Part shown: one piece after another, positions 1 through 6,970 of the stretch
Layout of the letters: every line of letters begins with the position of its first letter
Position numbering within the stretch: position 1 is the first letter of the stretch
Assembly (NCBI GenBank): GCA_900546265.1
Contig: URCA01000063.1
Location: 1 to 13,267 of the forward strand
From: an uncultured Oscillospiraceae bacterium
GTDB lineage: Bacteria > Bacillota > Clostridia > Oscillospirales > Acutalibacteraceae
DNA: 13,267 nt
Direction: 5' to 3'
Translations under genes and position numbers: made by a program
The notes under the pieces: model-generated
Database searches by the model: none
The model's input: only the letters and a program-made list of their open reading frames with translations
What the model was told of the DNA's origin: nothing

Positions 1-54
1 AGCGTACGGTTCGCATCCGTAAGGTCGAGAGTTCGATCCTCTTCGTCTCCACCA
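1..54 (+). tRNA. tRNA-Ala(CGC), 3' part only
   Basis: The 5' end lies outside the window. An anticodon stem TACGG/CCGTA encloses the loop TTCGCAT, which reads anticodon CGC (alanine, GCG codons). It is followed by the variable loop AGGTC, a T stem GAGAG/CTCTT with loop TTCGATC, the acceptor strand CGTCTCC, discriminator A and an encoded CCA. The U at acceptor position 70 agrees with the G3:U70 identity pair of alanine tRNAs, but the partner base cannot be seen. A terminator follows directly, so this is the last gene of its transcript. Confidence 0.9.
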
Positions 55-56
55 AC

Positions 57-91
57 AAAAACCCGCCATGGTTTTGCCATGACGGGTTTTT
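57..91 (+). terminator. Rho-independent terminator after the tRNA
   Basis: The arms are CCCGCCATGG and CCATGACGGG with one C/A mismatch and a loop of TTTTG. The stem is preceded by AAAA and followed by TTTTT. It starts 3 nt after the tRNA CCA end. Confidence 0.85.
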
Positions 92-115
92 GCTATGTTA
101 TTTTTCGCTTTTATC

Positions 116-144
116 TTGTAAGACTAACAGAAATTTGCGATAAT
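116..144 (+). promoter_or_regulatory. Sigma-A-like promoter of the peptidase gene
   Basis: A -35 box TTGTAA (116-121) and a -10 box GATAAT (139-144) are separated by 17 nt. It lies between the tRNA terminator and the peptidase ribosome binding site and probably drives the peptidase, OPT and PqqD-like genes. The assignment rests on sequence only. Confidence 0.55.
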
Positions 145-168
145 ATAAAAAATGCAAGAGGGTATATG

Positions 169-1611
169 ATGAAAAAAGCCACTCAGATAGAGTCAGCGCC
201 GGTATTTTGGTACTTTGAAAAAATATGTGCTATTCCGCACGGTTCAGGCGACATGGATGCCTTGAGTGAATACTGTATGCGGTTTGCAGAAGAAAACGGT
301 TTACAAGCCGTTTGCGACGAGGCAAAAAATGTGGTGATCTATAAGCCTGGTACAAAGGGCTATGAAAATGCTGAGCCGGTTATTCTCCAGGGGCATCTTG
401 ACATGGTGTGCCAGAAAACGGAAAATTCAACCATGGACTTTGCAAAAGACGGAATAGAGGCTTTTACAGACGGTGATTTTATAAAAGCAAAAGGGACAAC
501 CCTGGGTGCGGATAACGGCATTGCCGTATCGATGATTATGACCATATTGGCGAGCCAGAATCTGCCCCATCCGCCGATCGAAGCGGTTTTTACAACCGAT
601 GAAGAAATAGGCATGCTTGGAGCCCAAAGGCTGGACACCGCTGTTTTGAAGGGCAGAAGAATGATCAATCTGGACGCGGAGGAAGCGGAGCTCCTGACCG
701 TTTCCTGCGCGGGGGGCAGTGATTGTAAGCTGATCCTTCCGTTTGATAGAAAAGTCGTGCGCGGTACGAAAATTCTATTGGAGATCCAAAATTTGAAAGG
801 CGGCCATTCCGGCGTTGATATCGATAAGGGCCGTGTAAATGCCAACGTATTGGCGGGGAGAATTTTGCATCATGCGAGGAAAACGACGGCGTATGATATC
901 CTAAAAATCAATGGCGGAACGAAAGGAAACGCCATTCCCTTTTGCTGTAAAGCGGAACTTGTCACGGCAGACGCGGAAAGCTTTATACAGGTACTTGAAG
1001 ACTATTGTTCTGTTGTAAAAAGGGAGATCGGAGACAGGGAAGAACAGTGTTCGATCCGTGTAACGATGGAAGCGGCCGGTGAGTTTGATGTTTTGGACTC
1101 TGTCGCCCGGGACAAGCTGTTATACATGCTGTTGATGACGCCAAACGGTGTGGTGGACATGAGTGCGGAAATAGACGGTTTGGTTGAAACCTCATTGAAT
1201 CTGGGGATTCTGATGACAGAAGCGGACGGAATTGTTCTGCAGTACGCTCTGAGGAGCAATAAAAAATCCGCCCTGACTTATCTGGAGGACAAGCTCGCGG
1301 CGTTTGCCTCCTATAACGATTGCCGCTTCGGCATATCCGGTCGGTATGTCCCCTGGGAATTTAAAAAGAATTCGCCGCTCCAACAATTGTATATGGATGC
1401 TTTTTGCGAAAAGTTTGGGCACAAACCTCAAATTGCCGCCATCCATGCCGGGCTGGAATGCGCGGTGTTTGCGCAGAAAATGGAGGGGTTGGATTGTATT
1501 GCGATTGGCCCGGATATGTTTGACGTGCATACGGTAAATGAAAAACTAAGCATTTCTTCCACCACGGAAATTTTCGAGCTGCTATGTGTCGTGCTCGAAA
1601 GATGCAAATAA
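169..1611 (+). CDS. pepD: PepD-like aminoacyl-histidine dipeptidase (M20C metallopeptidase)
   Basis: This is a cytoplasmic dizinc dipeptidase of about 480 aa, the normal length for the family, which cleaves Xaa-His and many other dipeptides. Visible M20 motifs (480-aa numbering) are GHLDMVC with metal ligand His76 and Asp78, GADNGIA with bridging Asp115, TTDEEIG with catalytic Glu145 and ligand Glu146, NLDAEE with Asp169, and C-terminal IHAGLE (His426) and DVHTVNE (His454). All expected catalytic and metal residues are present. There are two adjacent ATG codons at 166 and 169. The site GCAAGAGGG at 154-162 fits the second better (6 nt). The frame stays open further upstream, but that part overlaps the tRNA terminator. 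The OPT transporter starts 62 nt downstream, which suggests one unit for peptide uptake and hydrolysis. The family is secure, the exact substrate is not. Confidence 0.93.
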   Translation: MKKATQIESAPVFWYFEKICAIPHGSGDMDALSEYCMRFAEENGLQAVCDEAKNVVIYKPGTKGYENAEPVILQGHLDMVCQKTENSTMDFAKDGIEAFTDGDFIKAKGTTLGADNGIAVSMIMTILASQNLPHPPIEAVFTTDEEIGMLGAQRLDTAVLKGRRMINLDAEEAELLTVSCAGGSDCKLILPFDRKVVRGTKILLEIQNLKGGHSGVDIDKGRVNANVLAGRILHHARKTTAYDILKINGGTKGNAIPFCCKAELVTADAESFIQVLEDYCSVVKREIGDREEQCSIRVTMEAAGEFDVLDSVARDKLLYMLLMTPNGVVDMSAEIDGLVETSLNLGILMTEADGIVLQYALRSNKKSALTYLEDKLAAFASYNDCRFGISGRYVPWEFKKNSPLQQLYMDAFCEKFGHKPQIAAIHAGLECAVFAQKMEGLDCIAIGPDMFDVHTVNEKLSISSTTEIFELLCVVLERCK

Positions 1612-1673
1612 AATGTTCTGAAATACGGCGGCAATATTCTGTTTATGACGCGTGCGGAGAGGAATGAAGAACT

Positions 1674-3575
1674 ATGGATAACAAAGAATTTAAGCCATAT
1701 ATTCCAGCGGAAAAAATTACTCCCGAAATTACGATAACTTCTATCGTTATGGGCGTGCTGTTGGCCGTTATATTCGGTGCGGCAAATGCTTATCTGGGAT
1801 TGCGGGTGGGTATGACCGTTTCGGCGTCCATTCCCGCAGCGGTCATTGCCATGGGCGTCATCCGTGTCATTATGCGCAAAAATTCTATTCTGGAGAGCAA
1901 TATTGTGCAGACCATCGGTTCGGCCGGCGAGTCATTGGCGGCCGGTGCCATCTTTACACTGCCGGCCCTGTTTTTGTGGGCGGCGGAGGGCAAGGTGGAT
2001 AAGCCGGGAATATGGGAAATCACCGCGATCGCGCTTATTGGCGGGCTGCTTGGCGTGTTTTTTATGGTCCCGCTCCGCAATGCCCTGATTGTGAAAGAGC
2101 ATGGGGTACTTCCCTATCCGGAGGGAACCGCCTGTTCCGAGGTGCTTCTGGCTGGAGAAGAAGGCGGCGCGAAAGCCTCGACCGTTTTTGCCGGCATGGG
2201 CTTTGCGGCGTTATTCAAGTTTATTATTGATGGATTAAAGCTGGTTGCCGGAGAAATTTCGGTAAGCGTTAAGGGCTTTGCGGGACAGATCGGCACGCAG
2301 ATTTATCCGGCGGTCATGAGCGTGGGCTATATCTGCGGCGCAAGGATTTCGTCCTATATGTTTGCCGGCGGCATTTTGAGCTGGCTTGTTATCATCCCGC
2401 TTATTGTGCTGTTCGGTGCGGATATGACGCTGTATCCCGGAACAGCGCCGATCAGCGAGATTTTTGCAAAGGGCGGCGCGGGCGCCATCTGGGGCACCTA
2501 TATCCGCTATATCGGGGCGGGTGCGCTGGCTGCAGGCGGCATTATCAGCCTGATAAAATCTCTGCCGCTTATTCTAAAGACTTTTGGAGGCGCCGTGAAG
2601 AGCATGGCGGGCTCAAAAGAGAAGGCGAATGAACGCACGTCGAAAGACATCTCCATCAAAGTGGTGTTTCTGGCGATTGTGGTTCTGACTCTGCTCGTAT
2701 GGCTCATCCCCGCCATTCCGGTTAGTTTGCTCGGTGCGGTCATTATCGTTGTATTTGGCTTCTTTTTCGCTACCGTTTCCTCTCGCATGGTGGGCTTGGT
2801 CGGCAGCAGCAACAATCCAGTTTCCGGCATGGCCATTGCCACTCTTCTGATTGCTACACTCATTTTAAAGGTTAGCGGGGCAACCGGTATTGCCGGTATG
2901 TGCAGCGCGATTGCGATTGGCTCGGTTATTTGTATTGTTTCCGCCATTGCCGGCGATACGTCCCAGGATCTGAAGACCGGGTACCTTTTAGGCGCCACAC
3001 CGAAGAAACAGCAGATTGGCGAAATTGTCGGCGTTATTGCCGCGGCACTGGCAATCGGCGGAACACTCTATCTCCTGGACAGCGCGTGGGGCTTTGGTAC
3101 AGACGAACTCGCAGCGCCTCAGGCCACCCTGATGAAGCTGATTACAGAAGGGGTTATGGAAGGAAATCTTCCGTGGGCGCTGGTGTTTATCGGTGCTTTT
3201 ATTGCCGTGTTGGTCGAGATTGTCGGCATACCGGTTCTGCCCTTTGCGATTGGCGTGTATCTTCCAGTTCAGCTGAATGCGTGCATTATGGTTGGCGGTC
3301 TTGTCCGCCTGGCTTTGGATAAGCTGAAGCGCAGCAAAGAGGAAAAGGATGCCATTGTGAATGACGGCGTTCTTTTCTGTTCGGGTATGATAGCCGGTGA
3401 AGGCCTGGTGGGGATCCTGCTGGCAATTTTGGCGGTGTTTGGTCTGAATTCCGCGATTAACCTGTCCGAAAAATGGGCGATACCGGCGGTGGTTTCCAAT
3501 ATCGGAGGACTGGTGTTATTCGGTGTCATCATTCTGACGCTGTTGAAATTCTCCTTGTGGAAGAAGAGAAAATAA
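1674..3575 (+). CDS. OPT-family oligopeptide transporter
   Basis: This is a 633-aa polytopic membrane protein. It belongs to the OPT/YSL superfamily, secondary carriers thought to couple oligopeptide or metal-chelate uptake to the proton gradient. Hallmark segments are NAYLGLRVGMTVSASIP (residues 38-54), NIVQTIGSAGESLAAG (76-91), PLRNALIV..EHGVLPYPEGTACSEVL (133-158) and SSNNPVSGM (378-386). A hydrophilic loop rich in Lys and Glu at about 310-328 splits two hydrophobic halves. Length and motifs match the bacterial subgroup annotated as putative oligopeptide transporters. The ATG at 1674 is preceded by GGAGAGG at 1656-1662, an 11-nt spacer. Its place between a dipeptidase and a PqqD-like protein favours a peptide substrate, but the family also moves iron chelates, so the substrate is inferred. 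Confidence 0.93.
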   Translation: MDNKEFKPYIPAEKITPEITITSIVMGVLLAVIFGAANAYLGLRVGMTVSASIPAAVIAMGVIRVIMRKNSILESNIVQTIGSAGESLAAGAIFTLPALFLWAAEGKVDKPGIWEITAIALIGGLLGVFFMVPLRNALIVKEHGVLPYPEGTACSEVLLAGEEGGAKASTVFAGMGFAALFKFIIDGLKLVAGEISVSVKGFAGQIGTQIYPAVMSVGYICGARISSYMFAGGILSWLVIIPLIVLFGADMTLYPGTAPISEIFAKGGAGAIWGTYIRYIGAGALAAGGIISLIKSLPLILKTFGGAVKSMAGSKEKANERTSKDISIKVVFLAIVVLTLLVWLIPAIPVSLLGAVIIVVFGFFFATVSSRMVGLVGSSNNPVSGMAIATLLIATLILKVSGATGIAGMCSAIAIGSVICIVSAIAGDTSQDLKTGYLLGATPKKQQIGEIVGVIAAALAIGGTLYLLDSAWGFGTDELAAPQATLMKLITEGVMEGNLPWALVFIGAFIAVLVEIVGIPVLPFAIGVYLPVQLNACIMVGGLVRLALDKLKRSKEEKDAIVNDGVLFCSGMIAGEGLVGILLAILAVFGLNSAINLSEKWAIPAVVSNIGGLVLFGVIILTLLKFSLWKKRK

Positions 3576-3577
3576 AA

Positions 3578-3919
3578 ATGCGAAACAAACAGTCCGAAAA
3601 TTATTTGGATGGGAAGCCGCTGCGGAATGAAAAAATTTCGTGGTCGGTCGAGGATGGACAAGTAACGCTGGAAATTGAAAATAAAGGCATATGGAATACG
3701 CTTTTTCAAAAAGTTTTGAAAAAGCCGCGGATCAGCTATGTGCATCTGGACGAAATGGGGAGTTTTATCTGGCCCCTTTTAGATGGCGAAAAGAGCATTC
3801 TGGAGATAGGAAAAGCCGTTGAAGAACAATTTGGAGATAAGGCAAATCCGTTATATGAAAGATTGGCTGAATATTTTCGGATTTTGGAAAGCTATCATTT
3901 TATACACTTAAATACATGA
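3578..3919 (+). CDS. Stand-alone PqqD-family (RiPP recognition element-like) protein
   Basis: This is a soluble protein of 113 aa. The N-terminal third is basic and polar (LRNEKISWSVEDG, then VTLEIENKG). The core resembles the PqqD winged-helix fold: ISYVHLDEMGSFIWPLLDG at residues 52-70, a helix SILEIGKAVEEQFG (73-86), and LYERLAEYFRILESYHFIHL (92-111). The pattern of aromatic and Asp-Gly residues (GSFIW..LDG..S..EI) is typical. PqqD domains bind leader peptides of ribosomally made peptides for modifying enzymes, yet no radical SAM enzyme or precursor peptide lies nearby. The ATG is 2 nt after the OPT stop codon, with an AAGAAGAG site at 3561-3568, so it is translationally coupled to the transporter. 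I recall similar OPT plus PqqD pairs in gut Clostridia; their function is unknown to me. The in-frame extension upstream lies inside the OPT gene and was not used. Confidence 0.85.
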   Translation: MRNKQSENYLDGKPLRNEKISWSVEDGQVTLEIENKGIWNTLFQKVLKKPRISYVHLDEMGSFIWPLLDGEKSILEIGKAVEEQFGDKANPLYERLAEYFRILESYHFIHLNT

Positions 3920-3990
3920 GCTTTACGCCAGCTGTATCCATATGGTCTTTCCATGTAGATCCGAATGGCTGTCGCAAGGTGGAAATGAAG

Positions 3991-4030
3991 AGAGCGGTCA
4001 AGGGGTTGAAGCCTTGGCCGCTCTTTATTT
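3991..4030 (+). terminator. Terminator of the peptidase-OPT-PqqD cluster
   Basis: A 13-bp stem AGAGCGGTCAAGG / CCTTGGCCGCTCT (one T-G wobble) with an 8-nt loop is followed by the short T-rich tail TTATTT. It begins about 70 nt after the PqqD-like stop. The same stem could also serve the minus-strand small gene that ends at 4074. Confidence 0.75.
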
Positions 4031-4073
4031 GGAGGCCGGTGCGGGTTCGACAACGCTGTGGGTTGTAGCAAGG

Positions 4074-4256
4074 CTAATCCCCCTTTTGGCCTAAGGCTTG
4101 TTTGCCGCAGAAGTTTTTTTGTGCGGCGATGGTTGCCAGCGTATCGCCCAGCTGTGTCAGAGTGGCCCCGATGAGAGTAATCTCGTCGGCTTCACGTCCT
4201 TCGGCGATGGCGGCCGCTATGGCGGTAATGCCGGCGGCTAACGTATTCGGACACAC
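4074..4256 (-). CDS. 60-aa DUF6774-like small protein
   Basis: This small protein has a GTG start and the sequence pattern CPNTLAAGITAIAAAIAEG, then EADEITLIGATLTQLGDTLATIAAQ and a Cys-Gly basic tail. It is Ala-rich and helical, with Cys2 and Cys50 near the two ends. The segment ITLIGATLTQLGDTLATIAAQ strongly resembles, from memory, a family of small Clostridial proteins annotated DUF6774; no function is known to me. The case for a real gene is the near-perfect site GGGGAGGTGA on the minus strand (4270-4261), 7 nt from the GTG, together with the family resemblance. No in-frame ATG fits that site. It lies alone, head to head with the tetR promoter region and tail to tail with the PqqD-like gene. 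There is no signal peptide. Confidence 0.78.
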   Translation of the reverse strand: MCPNTLAAGITAIAAAIAEGREADEITLIGATLTQLGDTLATIAAQKNFCGKQALGQKGD

Positions 4257-4276
4257 AATGTCACCTCCCCAATATA

Positions 4277-4304
4277 TATTCTATGCACGAGACCCTGGTC
4301 ATGT
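4277..4304 (-). promoter_or_regulatory. Possible promoter of the small minus-strand gene
   Basis: On the minus strand CATAGAATA (4285-4277) lies 7 nt upstream of the GGGGAGGTGA site. It fits the sporulation sigma-K -10 pattern CATAnnnTA, with an AC dinucleotide 17 nt further upstream (4304-4303). It could equally be a weak sigma-A -10 (TAGAAT). The sequence alone does not decide between them. Confidence 0.3.
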
Positions 4305-4415
4305 CCGGCCAAGTGCGCCAATCATGCAATAAGCGCGTCCCCCCATAACGCAGGCCAAGTTCCCGGGATCCAGCGTTTATCTATGGGCAAATACAGAAAC
4401 TTTACAAATCGTTTA

Positions 4416-4444
4416 TTGACTAGGCGCTCTATAAATCATATAAT
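4416..4444 (+). promoter_or_regulatory. Strong sigma-A promoter of the tetR-antiporter operon
   Basis: TTGACT (4416-4421) and a perfect TATAAT (4439-4444) are spaced by exactly 17 nt. This is the best promoter in the window. The -10 box lies inside the long palindrome described separately, so a protein bound there would block RNA polymerase. Confidence 0.88.
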
Positions 4445-4469
4445 AGACTAATCGGTCTACTATATGATT
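4434..4469. promoter_or_regulatory. 36-bp palindromic operator, probably for the adjacent TetR protein
   Basis: The left arm AATCATATAATAGAC (4434-4448) and right arm GTCTACTATATGATT (4455-4469) are reverse complements at 14 of 15 positions around the 6-nt centre TAATCG. It covers the -10 box and the expected transcription start and ends 13 nt before the regulator's ATG. Position and symmetry are classic for TetR autorepression. The length would suit two dimers. Confidence 0.8.
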
Positions 4470-4482
4470 GAAGGGGATCCCT

Positions 4483-5097
4483 ATGAAAAAAGCAGAAAAA
4501 ACTGAACGGACAAAGGAACGAATTCTTCAAGCAGCGATGGAAGAGTTTGGAAGAAAGGGGTATGCGGCCGCCACCATAGGCGCCATTTGCAGCGAACACG
4601 GCATCGCCAAGGGCCTGCTCTACCATAACTTTGTGGGTAAGGACGACCTGTATTTAGCCTGTGTATCCCGCTGCTTCGATGATGTGACGGCATATCTGCA
4701 GGGGCAGAACCTGGGGGCGGATCTGCATCGTTATATGGAGTATCGTTTTCGGTATTTTTCCGATCATCCGCTGTGTGCAGGGCTTTTCTTTGAGGCGGTA
4801 TTGCAGCCCCCGGCAGCCCTCGTCTCTGCCATTCGGGAACGAAAGAGAGCGTTCGACCAACTGAACCAGCGGATTTATCGCGAGGCGCTGTCCGCGATGA
4901 AGCTGCGCAGGGAAGTCACCGAAGCGGAGGCCATGGAATACTACGCCATCATGCAGGAGATGTTCAATGGATATTTCAGCAGCCCGGCCTATGCGGGCAA
5001 AGATTTTAAGACGGTGGTGGCCGACCATGAGGATAAGCTGGCCAAAATGCTGGATCTCATGCTGTACGGTATTGCGGAAAGGGGCTCTGAAAAATGA
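4483..5097 (+). CDS. TetR/AcrR-family transcriptional regulator (antiporter operon)
   Basis: This protein of 204 aa has the usual TetR length. The N-terminal DNA-binding domain spans residues 10-57 (RTKERILQAAMEEFGRKGY), with the helix-turn-helix at 31-50 (TIGAICSEHGIAKGLLYHNF). The remaining helical part is the ligand-binding and dimer domain, which carries a short Pro-rich turn (EAVLQPPAALV) near residue 105-115. The ATG at 4483 is set by GAAGGGG at 4470-4476, a 6-nt spacer; a TTG five codons upstream lies within that site and was not used. Its stop overlaps the antiporter start (ATGA), so the two are translationally coupled. The 36-bp palindrome over its promoter points to repression of itself and the antiporter, relieved by an unknown ligand. 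Family certain, ligand unknown. Confidence 0.93.
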   Translation: MKKAEKTERTKERILQAAMEEFGRKGYAAATIGAICSEHGIAKGLLYHNFVGKDDLYLACVSRCFDDVTAYLQGQNLGADLHRYMEYRFRYFSDHPLCAGLFFEAVLQPPAALVSAIRERKRAFDQLNQRIYREALSAMKLRREVTEAEAMEYYAIMQEMFNGYFSSPAYAGKDFKTVVADHEDKLAKMLDLMLYGIAERGSEK

Positions 5098-6350
5098 TCC
5101 TGTCTATTGTGCGGCTTCTGGCCGCTGTGATTCTGGCCTTTCTGGCCGGGAAACTCATCTCCAAGCTGAAGCTGCCCTCCATTTTGGGGTGGCTTATCGC
5201 CGGCATGGTTCTGGGCCCTCATGCTTTATCTTTGGTAAACAGCGCCCTCCTCGATGCGGTTTGGTATCAAAGCGCGGTGCATATTCTGGAGTGTGCGGTC
5301 GGCCTGATGATCGGCACGGAACTGGTCTGGAAGAGGATTAAGAAATCCGGGCGCTCCATCATCATCACCACCCTCACCCAATCCCTGGGCACTTTTCTGC
5401 TGGTGTCGCTTGTGTTCGGCATCGTCTTCTATTTTACAAATATCCCGTTGTATCTAGCCTTCCTTTTCGGCGGGATCGCTTTGGCGACGGCTCCCGCCCC
5501 GGCGCTGTCCATCGTGCGGGAATTTAAGACCAAGGGCCCCGTCACTTCGACCTTGATCCCCATGGCCGCGCTGGACGATATTGTGGGCTGCATCCTGTTT
5601 TTCACCACCATTGCGCTGGTCGCGGGGAACCTGTCCGCCGGAGAAATGCCCGCTTACATGATCGCTCTGGTGGTGCTGCTGCCCCTGGCGATCGGCGTGG
5701 TCACCGGCCTGCTGGCGGGTCTTGTGCTGAAAAAAGAGCGCCCTGCGCCGGTTACCCTGTTCCTCCTCATCTTCACCATTCTGATTGCCTCCGGCGTAGG
5801 GTTCCTGTGCAACGGCCTGCTGCCCCGCCCGGTGCTCAATTTCATGCTCATCGGCATGGCGTTTTCCGCCACTTTCTCGAATATGATGCCTGAGGAACGG
5901 CTGGAGCAGATCATGAAGGGCTTCAATCCCATTCTCGGCGTGGCCATGATTGTCGTCATCCTCAACCTCGGCGCGCCGCTGGATTACCATCTGATCCTGG
6001 GGGCCGGGCTGTTTACCGCCATCTACATCATTGCCCGGGCATTGGGAAAATATTTTGGAGCGTTCTTCGGCGCGGCGGTCACCAAGTCGCCCAAAACCGT
6101 GCGTAATTTTCTGGGCTTCACCCTGCTGCCTCATTCGGGGGTGTCCCTGGTCTTTACCGGTATCGCCGTGTCTGTGCTGACCGGCCCGGCTCCAGAATGC
6201 GCGAAAATCATCCAGGGTACCATCGCCGCCGCGGCGGTTATCAACGAGATCATCGCGGTTATCATGGCGAAAAAAGGATTCGAATGGGCGGGGGAATTTC
6301 ACAAAGGAGAGCCTGAGGAAGAGGAAAGCCGTAAGCTACCGGTTGATTGA
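5094..6350 (+). CDS. CPA2-family cation:proton antiporter
   Basis: This is an integral membrane protein of 418 aa, with about a dozen hydrophobic segments. It matches the Na+/H+ exchanger fold (PF00999) of the CPA2 branch. Diagnostic parts are LKLPSILGWLIAGMVLGP (residues 25-42), LMIGTELVW (71-79), the unwound-helix region ATAPAPALSIVREF (131-144), and ALDDIVG with the paired Asp161-Asp162 expected to carry ions and protons. Unlike KefB/KefC it has no C-terminal nucleotide-binding domain and ends in a short acidic tail (EPEEEES). The ATG overlaps the tetR stop by 4 nt, with AAAGGGG at 5078-5084. It probably exchanges Na+ or K+ for H+; the ion is not evident. Control by a TetR protein suggests induction by a small molecule rather than constant housekeeping use. 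Confidence 0.92.
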   Translation: MILSIVRLLAAVILAFLAGKLISKLKLPSILGWLIAGMVLGPHALSLVNSALLDAVWYQSAVHILECAVGLMIGTELVWKRIKKSGRSIIITTLTQSLGTFLLVSLVFGIVFYFTNIPLYLAFLFGGIALATAPAPALSIVREFKTKGPVTSTLIPMAALDDIVGCILFFTTIALVAGNLSAGEMPAYMIALVVLLPLAIGVVTGLLAGLVLKKERPAPVTLFLLIFTILIASGVGFLCNGLLPRPVLNFMLIGMAFSATFSNMMPEERLEQIMKGFNPILGVAMIVVILNLGAPLDYHLILGAGLFTAIYIIARALGKYFGAFFGAAVTKSPKTVRNFLGFTLLPHSGVSLVFTGIAVSVLTGPAPECAKIIQGTIAAAAVINEIIAVIMAKKGFEWAGEFHKGEPEEEESRKLPVD

Positions 6351-6415
6351 GAAATACGGGCATACGCTGGGCGCTGGGCACAGCTTTTGTGGCAATAGCG
6401 CCGGAATATAAAACC

Positions 6416-6449
6416 GCGGGGGAAATCCGACGATTTCCCCCGCTTTTTT
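6416..6449 (+). terminator. Terminator of the tetR-antiporter operon
   Basis: A perfect 12-bp stem GCGGGGGAAATC / GATTTCCCCCGC with loop CGAC is followed by TTTTTT. It lies 66 nt after the antiporter stop. Confidence 0.95.
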
Positions 6450-6554
6450 GCCGCCTGTTCATATAAAAGGCAGACCGGAGGGGCGCTGGCGTACATTCCC
6501 TATAAGAGAGCGGATAAACCGGCTTTCCGCAAGAGAATAGGATTCCGGAACGTA

Positions 6555-6582
6555 TTGTGCCATTCCGCATAAGCTGTACTAT
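6555..6582 (+). promoter_or_regulatory. Candidate promoter of the cysteine-rich pair
   Basis: TTGTGC (6555-6560) and TACTAT (6577-6582) are separated by 16 nt, and the start codon is 27 nt downstream of the -10 box. The match to sigma-A is moderate. I found no convincing sporulation sigma match. Confidence 0.45.
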
Positions 6583-6608
6583 ACCCCTACGGGAAGGGGG
6601 TTGTACTC

Positions 6609-6965
6609 ATGTCAGAATGTACGAGTTGCTCGGCTGGAGTTACTGCTAACCTGTCAGAGCCGGTTGAAGGCACTTGCCCGGCTGTTGGCTATCAGAAAGT
6701 AGCTGTTTGTGTCCCGGTGCTTGTCACGCCTTTTGCGCATACCGGAAAGACGGTGACCAAGTGCTGCGGTGAGCCGGCTGTTGTTCCTGGCGAAATGCCC
6801 TGTCCCGGAAGAAAGAACGGTGTTTGCGCATTTACCATCAGTCAGACGATATGTGTGGAGGTTCCCGTGAACTTTGGCGCTACGGCAGTAGTAGGCGACA
6901 CCTTTGTTGACTGTATCGACGCTTCCGCTGAGGATATCTGTCGGAACTGCAAAGAGGAGGTTTGA
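6609..6965 (+). CDS. Cysteine-rich protein of unknown function, copy A
   Basis: I do not recognise this 118-aa protein with confidence. It has 12 Cys (positions 4, 7, 23, 34, 52, 53, 65, 73, 82, 102, 111, 114), no signal peptide and no membrane segment. Two beta-rich units, each with a V-x-V-P strand motif (VAVCVPVLV at 31-39 and VEVPVNFGATAVVGD at 83-97), surround a central KCCGEP (51-56). The VxVP strands recall SPOCS/DUF3794-type spore coat domains, but that is only a resemblance. Copy B downstream shares the whole pattern. ATG 6609 follows AAGGGGG at 6594-6600 with an 8-nt spacer. The gene lies after a terminator and has its own candidate promoter. Pairs of Cys (CTSC, CC, CRNC) suggest metal binding or disulfide cross-linking. 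Confidence 0.8.
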   Translation: MSECTSCSAGVTANLSEPVEGTCPAVGYQKVAVCVPVLVTPFAHTGKTVTKCCGEPAVVPGEMPCPGRKNGVCAFTISQTICVEVPVNFGATAVVGDTFVDCIDASAEDICRNCKEEV

Positions 6966-6970
6966 AAGAA

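Noticed and set aside
1..91. tRNA 3' end as an attachment site of an integrated element
   Set aside because: tRNA ends are common integration sites, but no integrase gene lies next to it and I saw no second copy of the tRNA end in the window.
5454..6302. 282-codon minus-strand open frame
   Set aside because: It is antisense to the antiporter gene. The composition (many His, Gln, Arg, Asp, Gly) is that of a shadow frame and no family is recognisable.
6962..6970. TTG start for copy B of the cysteine-rich pair, overlapping copy A
   Set aside because: The GGAGG site ends 1 to 2 nt before it, too close for initiation; the ATG at 6971 has a workable 10-nt spacer.
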